Source: Liolophura sinensis (lineage: Eukaryota; Mollusca; Polyplacophora; Chitonida; Chitonidae). Taken from it: a stretch of 64,000 bases of DNA. The translations under genes and the position numbers were made by a program. Positions 37,701-61,449 of the stretch are shown one piece after another (positions within the stretch are counted from its first letter, which is position 1; the number at the start of each line of letters is the position of its first letter). The stretch covers positions 24,811,127 to 24,875,126 of the forward strand of contig NC_088297.1 of assembly GCF_032854445.1 (NCBI RefSeq), in the 5' to 3' direction. The notes beneath the pieces are model-generated. The model saw only the letters and a list, made by a program, of their open reading frames with translations. It made no database searches and was not told the DNA's origin.

Positions 37701-40700
37701 TCACTGACCTGGTAAGTGTCCCTGCAGTCGGTCATCACTGACCTGATAAGTGTACCTACAGCCAGTCATCACTGACCTGATAAGTGTGCCTACAGCAGTA
37801 CAACCAGTCATCACTGACCTGGTAAGTGTCCCTGCAGCCAGTTATCACTGACCTGGTAAGTGTTCCTGCAGTCAGTCATCACTGACCTGATAAGTGTACC
37901 TACAGCAGTACAACCAGTCATCACTGACCTGGTAAGTGTCCCTGCAGCCAGTCATCACTGACCTGGTAAGTGTCCCTGCAGCCAGTTATCACTGACCTGG
38001 TAAGTGTTCCTGCAGTCAGTCATCACTGACCTGATAAGTGTGCCTACAGCAGTACAACCAGTCATCACTGACCTGGTAAGTGTCCCTGCAGCCAGTCATC
38101 ACTGACCTGGTAAGTGTCCCTGCAGCCAGTTATCACTGACCTGGTAAGTGTTCCTGCAGTCAGTCATCACTGACCTGATAAGTGTACCTACAGCAGTACA
38201 ACCAGTCATCACTGACTTGGTAAGTGTCCCTGCAGCCAGTCATCACTGACCTGGTAAGTGTCCCTGCAGCCAGTCATCACTGACCTGATAAGTGTACCTA
38301 CAGCAGTTCAACCAGTCATCACTGACCTGGTAAGTGTCCCTGCAGCCAGTTATCACTGACCTGGTAAGTGTTCCTGCAGTCAGTCATCACTGACCTGATA
38401 AGTGTACCTACAGCAGTACAACCAGTCATCACTGACTTGGTAAGTGTCCCTGCAGCCAGTCATCACTGACCTGGTAAGTGTCCCTGCAGTCAGTCATCAC
38501 TGACCTGATAAGTGTACCTACAGCAGTACAACCAGTCACCACTGACTTGGTAAGTGTCCCTGCAGCCAGTCATCACTGACCTGGTAAGTGTCCCTGCAGC
38601 CAGTCATCACTGACCTGATAAGTGTACCTACAGCAGTTCAACCAGTCATCACTGACTTGGCAAGTGTCCCTGCAGCCAGTTATCACTGACCTGGTAAGTG
38701 TCCCTGCAGCCAGTTATCACTGACCTGGTAAGTGTTCCTGCAGCCAGTCATCACTGACCTGATAAGTGTACCTACAGCAGTTCAACCAGTCATCACTGAC
38801 TTGGCAAGTGTCCCTGCAGCCAGTTATCACTGACCTGGTAAGTGTTCCTGCAGCCAGTCATCACTGACCTGGTAAATGTCCCGGGGTCAACCATCACTAA
38901 TCTGATAAGTGTCCCTGCAGCCAGTCATCACAGACCTGATAAGTGTGCCTACAGTTTTACAACCTGTCATCACTGACCTGGTAAGTGTACCCTCATCGGT
39001 ACAACCTGTCATTGCTGACCTGGTAAGTGTGCCTACAACAGTGCAACCTGTCGTTACGGACCTGGCAATGGTACAACCTGTCATTATGGACCTGGTAAGT
39101 ATGACTGCATCGGTACAACCTGTCATTACGGACCTGATAAGTGTGCCTGCATCGGTACAACCTGTCATTACGGACCTGATAAGTGTGCCTACAACAGTGC
39201 AACCTGTCATTACTGACCTGTTAAGTGTGCCTGCATTGGTACAACCTGTCATTACTGACTTGGTAATTGTGCCTACAACAGTGCAACCTGTCGTTACGGA
39301 CCTGGTAAGTTTGCCTGCATCGGTACATCCTGTCATTACAGACCTGGTAAGTATGCCTGCATCGGTACAACCTCTCATTACTGATCTGTTAAGTGTGCCT
39401 GCATTGGTACAACCTGTCATTACGGACCTGTTTAGTGTGCCTGCATTGGTACAACCTCTCATTATGGACCTGTTTAGTGTGCCTGCATCGGTACAAACCT
39501 GTCATTATGGACCTGGTAAGTATGCCTGCATGGGTACAACCTGTCATTACTGACCTGGTACTTTTGCTTACATGGTGCAACCTGTCATTACTGACTTGGT
39601 AAGTGTGCTTACAATGGTACAATCTATCGTTACGGACCTGGTAAGTGTCTTCGGAGCCAGTCATCTCTGAGTTTGCCTCAGTTCACCCATCTAGCTCATA
39701 GTCAATAAGGTTAAGAGTTCAATTCCAGTAGGAATTGCTGCAGCTGTGTCACCGGGATAACCAGCTGAGGATTTGAAACGACAGTCTCAGGATTGTCAGT
39801 CTACACCTCCATCCCTAGACTAAGCTATCTACCTCCAGCCTGGAGGACTATGCTTCTAACCTTGTGTCATTAAAGGAATATTGTCTGATGTGGACAAGTT
39901 ATCTTATTATTTCTGTGCAGTTCATGTGTTCCTCTACCTGGGCTATACATGTTAGTCTTCAAAATCTTGTCAATAAGGAATTCCATCTCCATCTAAAGTT
40001 ATACTTTACTACTTGAATTTGTTCAGGATTTATGTTGTCAGTGCATGAAGATAATGTAATTATTCGTTAATTAATATTAACATCGATAACTTTGTCATTA
40101 TTTCTGCAAACAGGTGTCAGCATTGTCTCCACGGTTACATGGCTGTGTGGATGTGATGATATTTAACCCTCCCTATGTCGTTACGCCATCAGAAGAGGTG
40201 AGATCATAGAGCATGTGTTCAACTCTCAGTTATGAAGTAAGGCGAGGTATTGTGACACAGTGGGTACCCTGTTGGCCCAGATGACTGTGCAGTTCAGACT
40301 TCCTGATTAGTTCAATAAGAATTGACATTGTTTCAAACCTTGAGGATTGATGTTGATTTATGTTGAGAACTTTGATTTTGAGAACTGTGATGGCTGTAGA
40401 GGACTATGATGGTTGAAGCCAAACCACCCACTCTCCAGTTTCTTTAGAGAACTGTGATGGTTACAGCCAAATCACCCACTCTCCAGTTTCTTCAGAGAAC
40501 TGTGATGGTTACAGCCAAATCACCCACTCTCCAGTTTCTTCAGAGAACTGTGATGGTTACAGCCAAATCACCCACTCTCCAGTTTCTTCAGAGAACTGTG
40601 ATGGTTGAAGCCAAATCACCCACTCTTCAGTTTCTTCAGAGAACTGTGATGGTTACAGCCAAATCACCCACTCTTCAGTTTCTTCAGAGAACTGTGATGG

Positions 40701-42739
40701 TTGAAGCCAAATCACCCACTCTCCAGTTTCTTCAGAGAACTGTGATGGTTACAGGCAAATCACCCACTCTCCAGTTTCTTCAGAGAACTGTGATGGTTAC
40801 AGCCAAATCACCCACTCTCCAGTTTCTTCAGAGAACTGTGATGGTTGAAGCCAAATCACCCTTTCTCCAGTTTCTTCAGAGAACTGTGATGGTTACAGCC
40901 AAATCACCCACTCTCCAGTTTCTTCAGAGAACTGTGATGGTTACAGCCAAATCACCCACTCTCCAGTTTCTTCAGAGAACTGTGATGGTTACAGCCAAAT
41001 CACCCACTCTCCAGTTTCTTCAGAGAACTGTGATGGTTACAGCCAAATCACCCACTCTCCAGTTTCTTCAGAGAACTGTGATGGTTACAGCCAAATCACC
41101 CACTCTTCAGTTTCTTCAGAGAACTGTGATGGTTACAGCCAAATCACCCACTCTTCAGTTTCTTCAGAGAACTGTGATGGTTGAAGCCAAATCACCCACT
41201 CTCCAGTTTCTTCAGAGAACTGTGATGGTTACAGGCAAATCACCCACTCTCCAGTTTCTTCAGAGAACTGTGATGGTTACAGCCAAATCACCCACTCTCC
41301 AGTTTCTTCAGAGAACTGTGATGGTTGAAGCCAAATCACCCACTCTCCAGTTTCTTCAGAGAACTGTGATGGTTACAGCCAAATCACCCTTTCTCCAGTT
41401 TCTTCAGAGAACTGTGATGGTTACAGCCAAATCACCCACTCTCCAGTTTCTTCAGAGAACTGTGATGGTTACAGCCAAATCACCCACTCTCCAGTTTCTT
41501 CAGAGAACTGTGATGGTTACAGCCAAATCACCCACTCTTCAGTTTCTTCAGAGAAAACCTAAGAACTGTTGCACAACATTGTTGGAAATATCGCCTTCAA
41601 ACTGTACAATGTTGTACAGATGGTACCATTCAGTGTTTTAGGTCCTCATTTTACGGGAGTGATGTAATCTGATGAACAGTTGCCAATACCTTCATATGAA
41701 ACAACCGACATATATCCACACACAGAGATTCCTTCCCTTATACTGGGATACTCATAAATAATTATAGCCTCCTGCCAAATCTGCAATATTTCTGACATAT
41801 CTGGGTGATAAATTGCTCAGACAAGGAACTCTTCCAAATGCAACTGCTTATCAAATAGCAGTCAGTTAGTGAAGTTAACATACATATATTTACAGGTGGG
41901 TGGGACAGGAATAGAGGCATCCTGGGCTGGTGGTATCAAAGGGAGAGAAGTCACGGATAGGCTCTTACCTGATGTCAATAAACTTCTCTCACCAGGAGGC
42001 GCTTTTTACCTGCTGATCATCAAGGAAAATGACAAAGGTTGGTGTTCAGTGTACTACTATCTGAAACTTCTCTCACCAGGAGGCGCTTTTTACCTGCTGA
42101 TCATCAAGGAAAATGACAAAGGTTGGTGTTCAGTGTGCTACTATCTGAAACTTCTCTCACCAGGAGGCGCTTTTTACCTGCTGATCATCAAGGAAAATGA
42201 CAAAGGTTGGTGTTCAGTGTGCTACTATCTGAAACTTTTGGAAGACAAACTAAATAGTGTTCACCATGACATTTCTTCATTCGGTGGACCTCCCAGTGGA
42301 TCAGCTGATCAGAGCCGGAACAAGATCGCAAGTTCAAATCCAGCTCTTGCCAGTTTGGCTGTGATCTTCCACCTTCTTCCAACAATAAGCCTAACTGGTG
42401 TTGAACAAGCATAAAAATTCCTCGTACTGCTTGGTACAACATAAAACGCAACTTAAATGAGTGAAGAAATAAAACACTCAAATAATTATAAATAAATTAT
42501 GTGCAAAGATGCCTTGTTGTCATTGCACTGATCGTCTCAGTAGTATGCATATTTATCACATTTCAACTAACGATGGTGTGCCGTGTTTTTATTTTTTGTT
42601 CTTACTAGATGATCTTGCTCGGGTTATGAAATCTTCTGGGTTTTCCACAACCGTTGTTCTGTCAAGAAGATCTGGACCTGAATTTCTGTCCGTGTTGAAA
42701 TTTGTGCGTCATTCTAGTCCAAAAGCACCAGACGGCTGA
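34712..42739 (+). CDS. N6AMT1: N6AMT1 / HEMK2 methyltransferase, six exons
   Basis: SAM-dependent methyltransferase that, with its partner TRMT112, methylates the glutamine of the GGQ motif in release factor eRF1; the family is also reported to methylate histone H4 Lys12. Exons by eye: 34712-34839, 35075-35161, 37621-37711, 40114-40197, 41896-42037, 42609-42739. All junctions are GT-AG and in phase; the join totals 663 nt, 220 residues plus stop (human 214). Diagnostic text in order: [20 protein letters not shown], the SAM loop CLEVGLGSG, acidic [15 protein letters not shown], catalytic [39 protein letters not shown], and [20 protein letters not shown]. Introns 2, 3 and 4 are swollen by tandem arrays, and exon 5 is partly triplicated across its donor. 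The gene converges on STT3A. Exon 5 could instead end at 42,121 or 42,205, each adding 28 codons in frame. Confidence 0.93.
35281..35410. repeat. 45-bp unit, three copies, N6AMT1 intron 2
   Basis: CAGTCATCATAATAATACAG followed by AAACATTGTTACTTGTACAC starts at 35,281, 35,326 and 35,371. It leads directly into the 43-bp array. Confidence 0.9.
35403..36955. repeat. 43-bp minisatellite, N6AMT1 intron 2
   Basis: About 36 copies of GCTTGTGAAAGGTTGAGTAC, CAGTAATAATGTGAAGCCCT and GAT. Variants at the AGCATCGATGC / AGCCTTGATGC / AGCCCTGATGC block alternate. Twice (about 35,720 and 36,220) a truncated unit joins AAGCCTTGATGCTT directly to AATAATGAG, and the blocks around these two events are near copies of each other, so segments of several hundred bases were duplicated. 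No minus-strand stop occurs in most units, so all three minus frames are open; this is repeat periodicity, not coding. Confidence 0.95.
37296..37432 (+). mobile_element. SINE (conserved-core), 5'-truncated, in N6AMT1 intron 2
   Basis: GCCAGCAACCTGATGACAGT, GTGGGTTTTCCCTCTGCCCA, ATATTCTTGAGTACGGTGTA and an ACACCAATCAAATAAATAAA tail. Same orientation as the host gene, about 190 bases before exon 3. Confidence 0.85.
37692..39668 (+). repeat. 34/42-bp array built from N6AMT1 exon 3 end plus its splice donor
   Basis: About 50 units. The first copy is the last 20 bases of exon 3 (GAGCCAGTCATCACTGACCT-G) and its donor GTAAGT at 37,712. The 34-bp unit is GTAAGTGTCCCTGCAG plus CCAGTCATCACTGACCTG; the 42-bp unit adds CAGTACAA in the middle. 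Each unit thus holds the exon-3 codons P-V-I-T-D-L, a donor-like site (GTAAGT or ATAAGT) and an acceptor-like CTGCAG or CTACAG. The right half (from about 38,900) is all 42 bp, and one plus frame is open there (repeats of [14 protein letters not shown], 38,909-39,553). Intron 3 then continues to exon 4 at 40,114. Confidence 0.95.
39690..40113 (+). other. rest of N6AMT1 intron 3
   Basis: Contains GGTTAAGAGTTCAATTCCAG near 39,710-39,730, which looks like a tRNA B-box and may be a very old SINE head, and an AT-rich stretch leading to the acceptor TTTCTGCAAACAG at 40,101-40,113. Confidence 0.4.
40394..41556. repeat. 48-bp minisatellite, N6AMT1 intron 4
   Basis: About 24 copies of AGAACTGTGATGGTTACAGC, CAAATCACCCACTCTCCAGT and TTCTTCAG, over 95% identical, with a TTGAAGCC / TTACAGCC alternation. 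The period of 16 codons keeps one plus frame open for 395 codons ([16 protein letters not shown] repeated). Each unit ends TCTCCAGTTTCTTCAG, which resembles a 3' splice site. The array stops about 340 bases before exon 5. Confidence 0.96.
41980..42236 (+). repeat. 84-bp in-frame triplication across N6AMT1 exon 5 end and donor
   Basis: Three copies of an 84-bp unit beginning AAACTTCTCTCACCAGGAGG. Each holds the last 54 or so coding bases of exon 5 ([18 protein letters not shown]), the donor G|GTTGGT and 25 bases of intron (ending CTACTATCTG). Donors lie at 42,038, 42,122 and 42,206. Copies 2 and 3 are almost identical and copy 1 differs by about one base (TACTACTAT / TGCTACTAT), so the event is recent. 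Confidence 0.95.
42283..42500 (+). mobile_element. tRNA-derived SINE in N6AMT1 intron 5
   Basis: Head CCCAGTGGATCAGCTGATCA-GAGC (A-box-like) and GCAAGTTCAAATCCAGCTC (B-box-like), a short body with GTACTGCTTGGTACAACATA, and an AATAATTATAAATAAATTA tail. The body differs from the other two SINE groups seen here. Confidence 0.7.
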
Positions 42740-42879
42740 GAGGATAGGGAAGGACTTCTGGATACAGAGACAGTCCTGCCAGTATTGGAGTAATGTTTCC
42801 ATAGCAACTGGTGAGTTAAATGAGAGATCACTTGAACATCACGGACTTTCCAACTTGATTCATTCTGGCATGAGGACGT

Positions 42880-43195
42880 GAACATTCAATGTATCACCAA
42901 TCATAGTTCACTCGTGGGACTGCTTCAGTGGCTGCCTGAAAGTTGGGAAGCCTGGGATCAGACCAGGGTTGAGTCAGACTAAAGGATTTAAAAATGGAAC
43001 TTGTTGCTGCCTGGCATGGCGTTCAGTCCTGAGAGGTTAGAGCAAATAAACAGGACTAGTAGCTCTTGTGTCAGGATAAAGTAACTGGTTGGAGTGTCAT
43101 GTTTGGTGTCTTTGGCCTGATACAACAGTTGCAGCAGCACTTTGGCAGCATGGACCCCACCCTGCCTCAAGAAGGCCCAGTGTTTGTACACACAC
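42880..43195 (+). mobile_element. tRNA-derived SINE, second family
   Basis: The body TTGTTGCTGCCTGGCATGGC, GTTCAG..GAGAGGTTAGAGCAA, GTGTCATGTTTGGTGTCTTT and GTTGCAGCAGCACTTTGGCA matches the element at 61.1-61.4 kb block by block. The head (GGGAAGCCTGGGATCAGACC) is degraded. Confidence 0.65.
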
Positions 43196-43879
43196 CATTT
43201 AACTCCTTGTCATCATTTAACTGACATACTGTTAACATTAAAACCCAAGCATACAAATGTACTATTCCTTCATTTGTACAGGATTGCTATGGTAACGACA
43301 AGTAAATGGTTGAAGAACAGAGGCTACCCTAGAATCAGAAGATCTAGTGCCTATGGGGGAGACAGGGTACATGTATGTGCCCCGTCCACCTGCCCAAAAC
43401 CTGAAGCAGAACTCCAGCACAACCTCATCACCAAGCAATGCCAGGTGGATGAGATTCAATTACTGAGCAACCTTATGGCTGTACAGACTTACCTCCCTTA
43501 CTCTTGGCTGAGGCATCTGAATCTATTGGGCTTGCAGTACTATCTGACATGTGTCAACCATACTGTCTGAAAGAAATGGTATGGACTTCTTGGGAGTCCA
43601 TAGTGTAAGAGTTTCGATCAATGTCGGGTGTAGTTTGCTGGTGCGATTCGCCTGTGCCATCTTCATAGGAATGCTTGTCTTGTCTTGTCAACAGGACCTT
43701 CCTGTGTCGCATGTTTTGAGGAGCCAAGTTGCAACGTTGACACTGTGACAGTGTTAATTGTAACATCTGTCTCAATACTTCTGAACACAGACATGTTGTG
43801 GAAACTCATTTCACTATAGAATACAACAGTGTAAGTTTAAGCAATTTAAAATTATTTGGAAGGCATTTCCCCTTAGTCT

Positions 43880-44130
43880 AGTGTTAAAAAGATGGACTCC
43901 GGTCGTACAGATCACTGGTTCAAATCCGCAGCTGGTCATGCAGGGAAGACAGGACCTGAACCGTTGTTGGTCAAACTTTCCAATGGATCATCCCAAGAAA
44001 TGACCACCCCATTTCAGTGACCAGTGGTGTCTTGCCCAGCTGTGACTTTACATCAGAATAATGTCAGGTTTCTAGAGAGAAGTTTCCTCTTTCTGGCACT
44101 AAATAGTCCAGAGCATAGAGTAAAACATCG
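43880..44130 (+). mobile_element. tRNA-derived SINE, degraded
   Basis: Head with AGTCTAGTGTTAAAAAGATG and a clear B-box-like CACTGGTTCAAATCCGC. The body is not clearly shared with the other elements except a GTGGTGTCTTGCC stretch. Confidence 0.55.
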
Positions 44131-45468
44131 ATCTAATACACAAACACCAGACATATGCTTGCTGCAATAAGGTCACCAATGCTGCCTAATAACATTGAGA
44201 GCCTTGGATGTATCTGCCTCATGTTGATGAGCATTATTTATTTGTATGCTGTTCAACACCATTACTGAAGAAGTTTTCACACATTTGTTATCCATCGGCC
44301 TTTGACAAGGAATTAATGAACTTTCCCATATGCGAACCACAGATTTTCACTCTGAGAGAGCTCAAGGTATAGGCCATACTGCTGAAAGGGAAGTGATCCA
44401 AATGAACTTCATGCAAGACTACATAAACCTCCTTATGCACGAGGAAGCTTGAGGATCACCAGTCTGAGAATGGGACTGAACCAACATCCTCATGTTCTAG
44501 TGATGCAAAGATAAGCATGTTATAAACCACAATCCATCCAAAGATATATCACTGTTTACTTAATAAAAACTATTCAACTCAAAACAAGAAAAACCTTTCA
44601 GCTCATTTTCTATTTAGAACAAAAAAACTTGAATTATATTTCCATTTTTTTTTATTGGGTAGTCAGCAGTACCAATGTGAAATCCATACCAGTAATATGC
44701 ATGTAGACATATATAGAGTATATACAGTAATCCTGATGAAGGCATTCCTGTCACAAATACACCACACAGTGTAAATGTAGGCAGATGTCAACTACAGATG
44801 TATGTTAACTACAGATGTGTGTACAATATAACCACTCATACTTTCAAATTTGAAATGTGTTATGTGTCATTTTTAACAGTTACCTGTACAAAATTCAGCA
44901 TGACATGAGGACTAAATAAACCTGCGCTATAAATGGTTCTCCACTTGTTAGCCGCTGTAGTATGTATCAACGTATACATTGTAGGTGTTGCCAGGCCTTT
45001 TTACATCACAAGGAAATCTATGCCTTCACAGTGGCGACAATGTCCTGGTTTTGGTCCATGGTCTAACACACACCAAGTTGAAATAAGCTTTTGCTAAGTT
45101 ATACAGCTGGATAAAAACTGATGATGGATCTCTAATTTACAATACTGACAATCTTCCATATTTAACACAGCTTTACACTTAAAACTGGTCATTTAAGCTT
45201 AAATCATGATATTCATACATTCCTCTTTTAAATTCACTGCCATATTAGATTAACTGCTCTGAGAAATCTAAAGTTATTCTTTATGGCAGAAGCCAAAAAT
45301 CTCTGAATTTCTGTGATAATTCTTACAAAATTATCACAATCTTAATAATCTTAATATTCAATGTATTTCATACCTTTCCAGCAGGGAATGTCATGCTACA
45401 CTATGATGTTTTAAAAAAAAATGGCTATATTTATTTCATGATTATAGAATATTTTTTTTTTTCTGGAA

Positions 45469-58498
<13,030 letters not shown>

Positions 58499-58584
58499 CT
58501 TTCTTGATCAGTTCAAAGTCCTCTGTAACAAAAATATCCATGCAAATTTAGTTTCATTATAATTTCATTATATATTTTTATCCT

Positions 58585-58762
58585 AATTCCTAAACACTTT
58601 CACATATGAATGTGCAACTTTTGCACACTTCTAATTTGAACTTGGAGACAAAACTACATTGGTTGGACTGACCAGTATCAGGGTTTCACAAAAAAGAAAG
58701 AAAAATACCTTCAGAATATGCTTGAATAAATACCTGTGAAAAGGTTGAAGAACTACTGTATG
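58585..58762. mobile_element. MITE-like element, copy 4
   Basis: Left end CTAATTCCTAAACACTTTCA-CATATGA and right end TGTGAAAAGGTTGAAGAACT-ACTGTA are inverse matches and agree with copy 1. The interior GGAGACAAAACTACATTGGT and GGGTTTCACAAAAAAGAAAG agrees with copy 3. Confidence 0.7.
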
Positions 58763-60139
58763 TTTTCTTTCTACTTTCTTTTTCTTTGTTTTTTCTTCTT
58801 CTTTCGCATGTTTTCTTGGCATATTTTAAAATCATGACTGTTTGAAACACCAAAATCAATGTAAAATTCACAATAAAGTGAAACTATGAAAGCATGATGA
58901 CAATCTCATCTAGCAGATGTACATGTAGGCAGCACTTCATGGTGGTTTTGTCCCCTTAATCAAAATACTTCCTGGGGATACCGAGTCATGTCATGCTCAC
59001 AGAATACATTTTTCATGAAAATGTTTCATCATGTCAAAGTCTGAACATCATATTTATCTTCAGTATTGAGGAGCTCAGTCAAAACATACACACAGCATTT
59101 ACATAAATTGTACTGTGAGGTGAAGACATCAGAGGACAGATGTCACTTCCCATAATGATTTCACTTTCGGTGTGTTGTGATGTGTATAATACTGAAAGTT
59201 GCTGTGATTAACCTGCTTGGGAAACAGTGACCAATTGAAGAAATCAATTCCTGCTATGGTCGTGGGTATTTTGAAAGGCTAACAAATGTGCTGTGTTGTA
59301 CAAAACAACATGGAAGAATACAAAACTCCGCTCCACAGCTACATAAGTACACGAGATGTTCACAATTTGTCTAACCTATTCAGATTGTTCTGTTGTTTAA
59401 CATGCTATAATTTTGGTTGGTCATTTCTCCACACCTTATCCTCTTGGCCTGCTGCAGGTGAGTTAAGAGTCAGTGATAATGTTTTTGAGTGAACGATTCC
59501 ATGTGGTTTCATCACGATGGTGGTCAAAAGAATGGGAGAATGACACAGGGTCTCTACCTGACAGATACCATTGTAATGCTCCTGTAACTTTTCACAAGAC
59601 AGATGCAACACAATCTGGACGTAATTCACAATTGTAACATTGTTTTTAGCAAAGACTTTTACCAGCATAAACACACCACTGCAAAATCTATTCCTCAGTC
59701 TCCACAGTTGTATCCGTCTAATACAGTTGTCTCACTCACTCTCTCACACAGCATCACGAGCAGCGTATTTTGTGTTTCAAATGGGGTGTAGTTATGCACA
59801 CCTTTAACCATAAGCCAAGCTGTTCTCTCGGCGTTGTAAAAAATCAAATTTTGCACAAAAAAACGAGCCATTAATTATTCATTAAGTCATTACTTTGAGA
59901 TGAACAGAAGTTTGTACACGGTTGTTGTTGCACTGCCACATCACCACGCCACTAGCCACATGAAACGGCCCAACAAATGCCGGGTCGCTCACTTTGACAG
60001 CGATTTCGGTGTGAAGTGCGATAGTCACAACTTTGACAAAGATTGCATTTTAATAATCATAAACAACTTTTACCTGTCCTACCTTCAAATTTATTCCAGG
60101 GAGGAAAAAATCTCCCGAAGTTTCCTGATTTAAGAGTTG

Positions 60140-60240
60140 ATGTTCGAAGTTTCGTCCTGGACGGACGAGACCGGAAGTTGGAAGAGACAGACGATGACAC
60201 TTGTAACAACGCCCTTGATTGGTGGAAAACGCTGAAATAG
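60140..60240 (-). promoter_or_regulatory. possible STT3A promoter patch with ETS-like site
   Basis: Local CpG enrichment and CCGGAAGT at 60,171-60,178 (ETS consensus on the plus strand), plus CCACCAATCA (inverted on plus as TGATTGGTGG, CCAAT-box-like) near 60,218-60,227. ETS and CCAAT sites are typical of housekeeping promoters and the distance to STT3A exon 1 (1.7 kb) is reasonable, but this is inference. Confidence 0.3.
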
Positions 60241-60644
60241 CATGTTTGCACGACGTGGACTTTTATAAGGGTCCCAAGTGGAGGTGTCAATTACCGTGAT
60301 TCTCGTGTTGCATGTAAATTTATCAACCTTCTTTATCTTGTGCTTATCCTGAAACCTTATCCATGACAATATGGGTCAAATACGCTGTTTATAGAATGAA
60401 ACATTATAGTCTGGGTGCTACTTAGTTTTGTTTGCAGGTGTACTACATCAACATTCTTCACATGAAAAATTTGCTAAAAATAAATGATAAATTTGTTAAA
60501 AAAAAAAAAAGAAAGTTATGAATCACATACCGAAAATGAGAATGAGAAATTATATTTCTTATACTCTTCCTTTATCCTAAGTCTTGTTCAGGTCAGTAGA
60601 ATAACTAAGGTGTAAATAACTGCAAAATAAAAACAGTTGGAAAG

Positions 60645-60855
60645 ATTTTATTCATTGATTTATTTGATTCTTGTTTTACTTCGTACTCAAGTTTATTTCA
60701 CTTATACAACAGCAGCCAGCATTATGGAAAACCCACAGCCATCCACACGTTGCTGGCAGGCCTTCCTATGTACGGTCGGAGAGGACATAACTCACACGAG
60801 ACGCTTCAGGGACATTGCACTGTGCTGGCATGCTAACCCTCTCAACCAAGAAAGG
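60645..60855 (-). mobile_element. SINE (conserved-core), diverged
   Basis: TTTATTCATTGATTTATTTG tail, CTCAAGTTTATTTCACTTAT, CAGCAGCCAGCATTATGGAA, then TGTACGGTCGGAGAGGA and a remnant head GCATGCTAACCCTCTCAACC. An internal deletion removes part of the core. Confidence 0.8.
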
Positions 60856-60869
60856 ATTTTTAATTGATC

Positions 60870-61040
60870 ATTGGTAACTGTACCACATAACTGGCCATTG
60901 GTTACCATGTAATTCACCATTGGTTATCACATAATGGGCCATTGGTTACCACATAAGTGGCCATTGGATACCACATAATTGGCCATTAGTTATTACATAA
61001 TAGGCCATTGGTTATCACATAAGTGGCCATTGGATACCCC
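60870..61040. repeat. 22-bp minisatellite with CCATTGG units
   Basis: About seven copies of GGCCATTGGTTACCACATAA-GT, some with GGATACC or GTTATCAC. It follows directly on the SINE at 60.65-60.86 kb. Each unit holds CCATTGG, an inverted CCAAT pentamer. Confidence 0.92.
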
Positions 61041-61124
61041 TCATTATTTATTTCATTCATGTTGAAAATCATACTCGTGAAGTTTTCACTTCTACAATGG
61101 CAGTCAGGTTTATGGGTAAAAGAA

Positions 61125-61405
61125 ACATGCCACCACGGTGTCCAAATGGTTAAAGGGTCCGCCTCGAAGTCATGAGACCTCGGAGAGCAATACCTGGTCA
61201 GATCATATCAAAGACTTGTACCTGTAAAATGGTACCTGCTGCTGCCTCGCTTGGCGCTCAGCACCAAGAGGTTAGACAAGGGAAATGGCGTCAGTACAGT
61301 GTGACAGGGTGAGGTGTCATGTCTGGTGTCTTTGATAGGACACTTCAGGCAGCAGCACTTTGATTGCTTGGACTAGCAAGATGCAACATCTGTACACACG
61401 CCAAA
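61125..61405 (+). mobile_element. tRNA-derived SINE, second family, best copy
   Basis: Head ACGGTGTCCAAATGGTTAAA-GGGTCCGCC with a degenerate B-box, body TACCTGCTGCTGCCTCGCTT, GAGGTTAGACAAGGGAAATG, GTGTCATGTCTGGTGTCTTT and AGGCAGCAGCACTTTGATTG. It appears inserted in an older conserved-core SINE: degraded pieces of the latter flank it on both sides (TTTCACTTCTACAATGGCAG at about 61,085 and TTTCACTTATATGACTGCAG at about 61,425). Confidence 0.72.
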
Positions 61406-61449
61406 CATACACCTGTGAGAATTTTTCACTTATATGACTGCAGCTAGGT

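Larger units (their letters stand above)
42740..45468. other. convergent 3' ends of N6AMT1 (+) and STT3A (-)
   Basis: No coding sequence recognised. The stretch holds two SINE-like elements (listed separately). On the minus strand, AATAAA-type signals lie near 45,430 and near 44,652 (CCCAATAAAAAAAA) and are candidates for STT3A poly(A) sites, giving 3' UTRs of about 40 or 810 bases. A 142-codon plus frame at 43,142-43,570 overlaps SINE body and has no domain. Confidence 0.5.
58499..60240 (-). other. STT3A: STT3A 5' region
   Basis: 58,499-58,522 is 5' UTR in the first coding exon; an acceptor TTTTTGTTACAG precedes it (AG at 58,523-58,524), so at least one noncoding exon lies upstream. The interval includes MITE copy 4. 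A CpG-containing patch near 60,140-60,240 could hold the first exon and promoter. No other coding exon was recognised; short frames near 59,286-60,290 overlap on both strands. Confidence 0.5.

Noticed and set aside
38887-39664. Minus-strand frames with [14 protein letters not shown] repeats
   Set aside because: Antisense of the exon-3-derived array; no independent support.
40454-41641. 395-codon frame with [16 protein letters not shown] repeats
   Set aside because: It is intron 4 of N6AMT1, a 48-bp minisatellite. No splice-bounded exon, signal peptide or domain supports a protein.
43142-43570. 142-codon plus-strand frame as an extra gene
   Set aside because: Starts in a SINE body, matches no family and has no convincing splice or start context.
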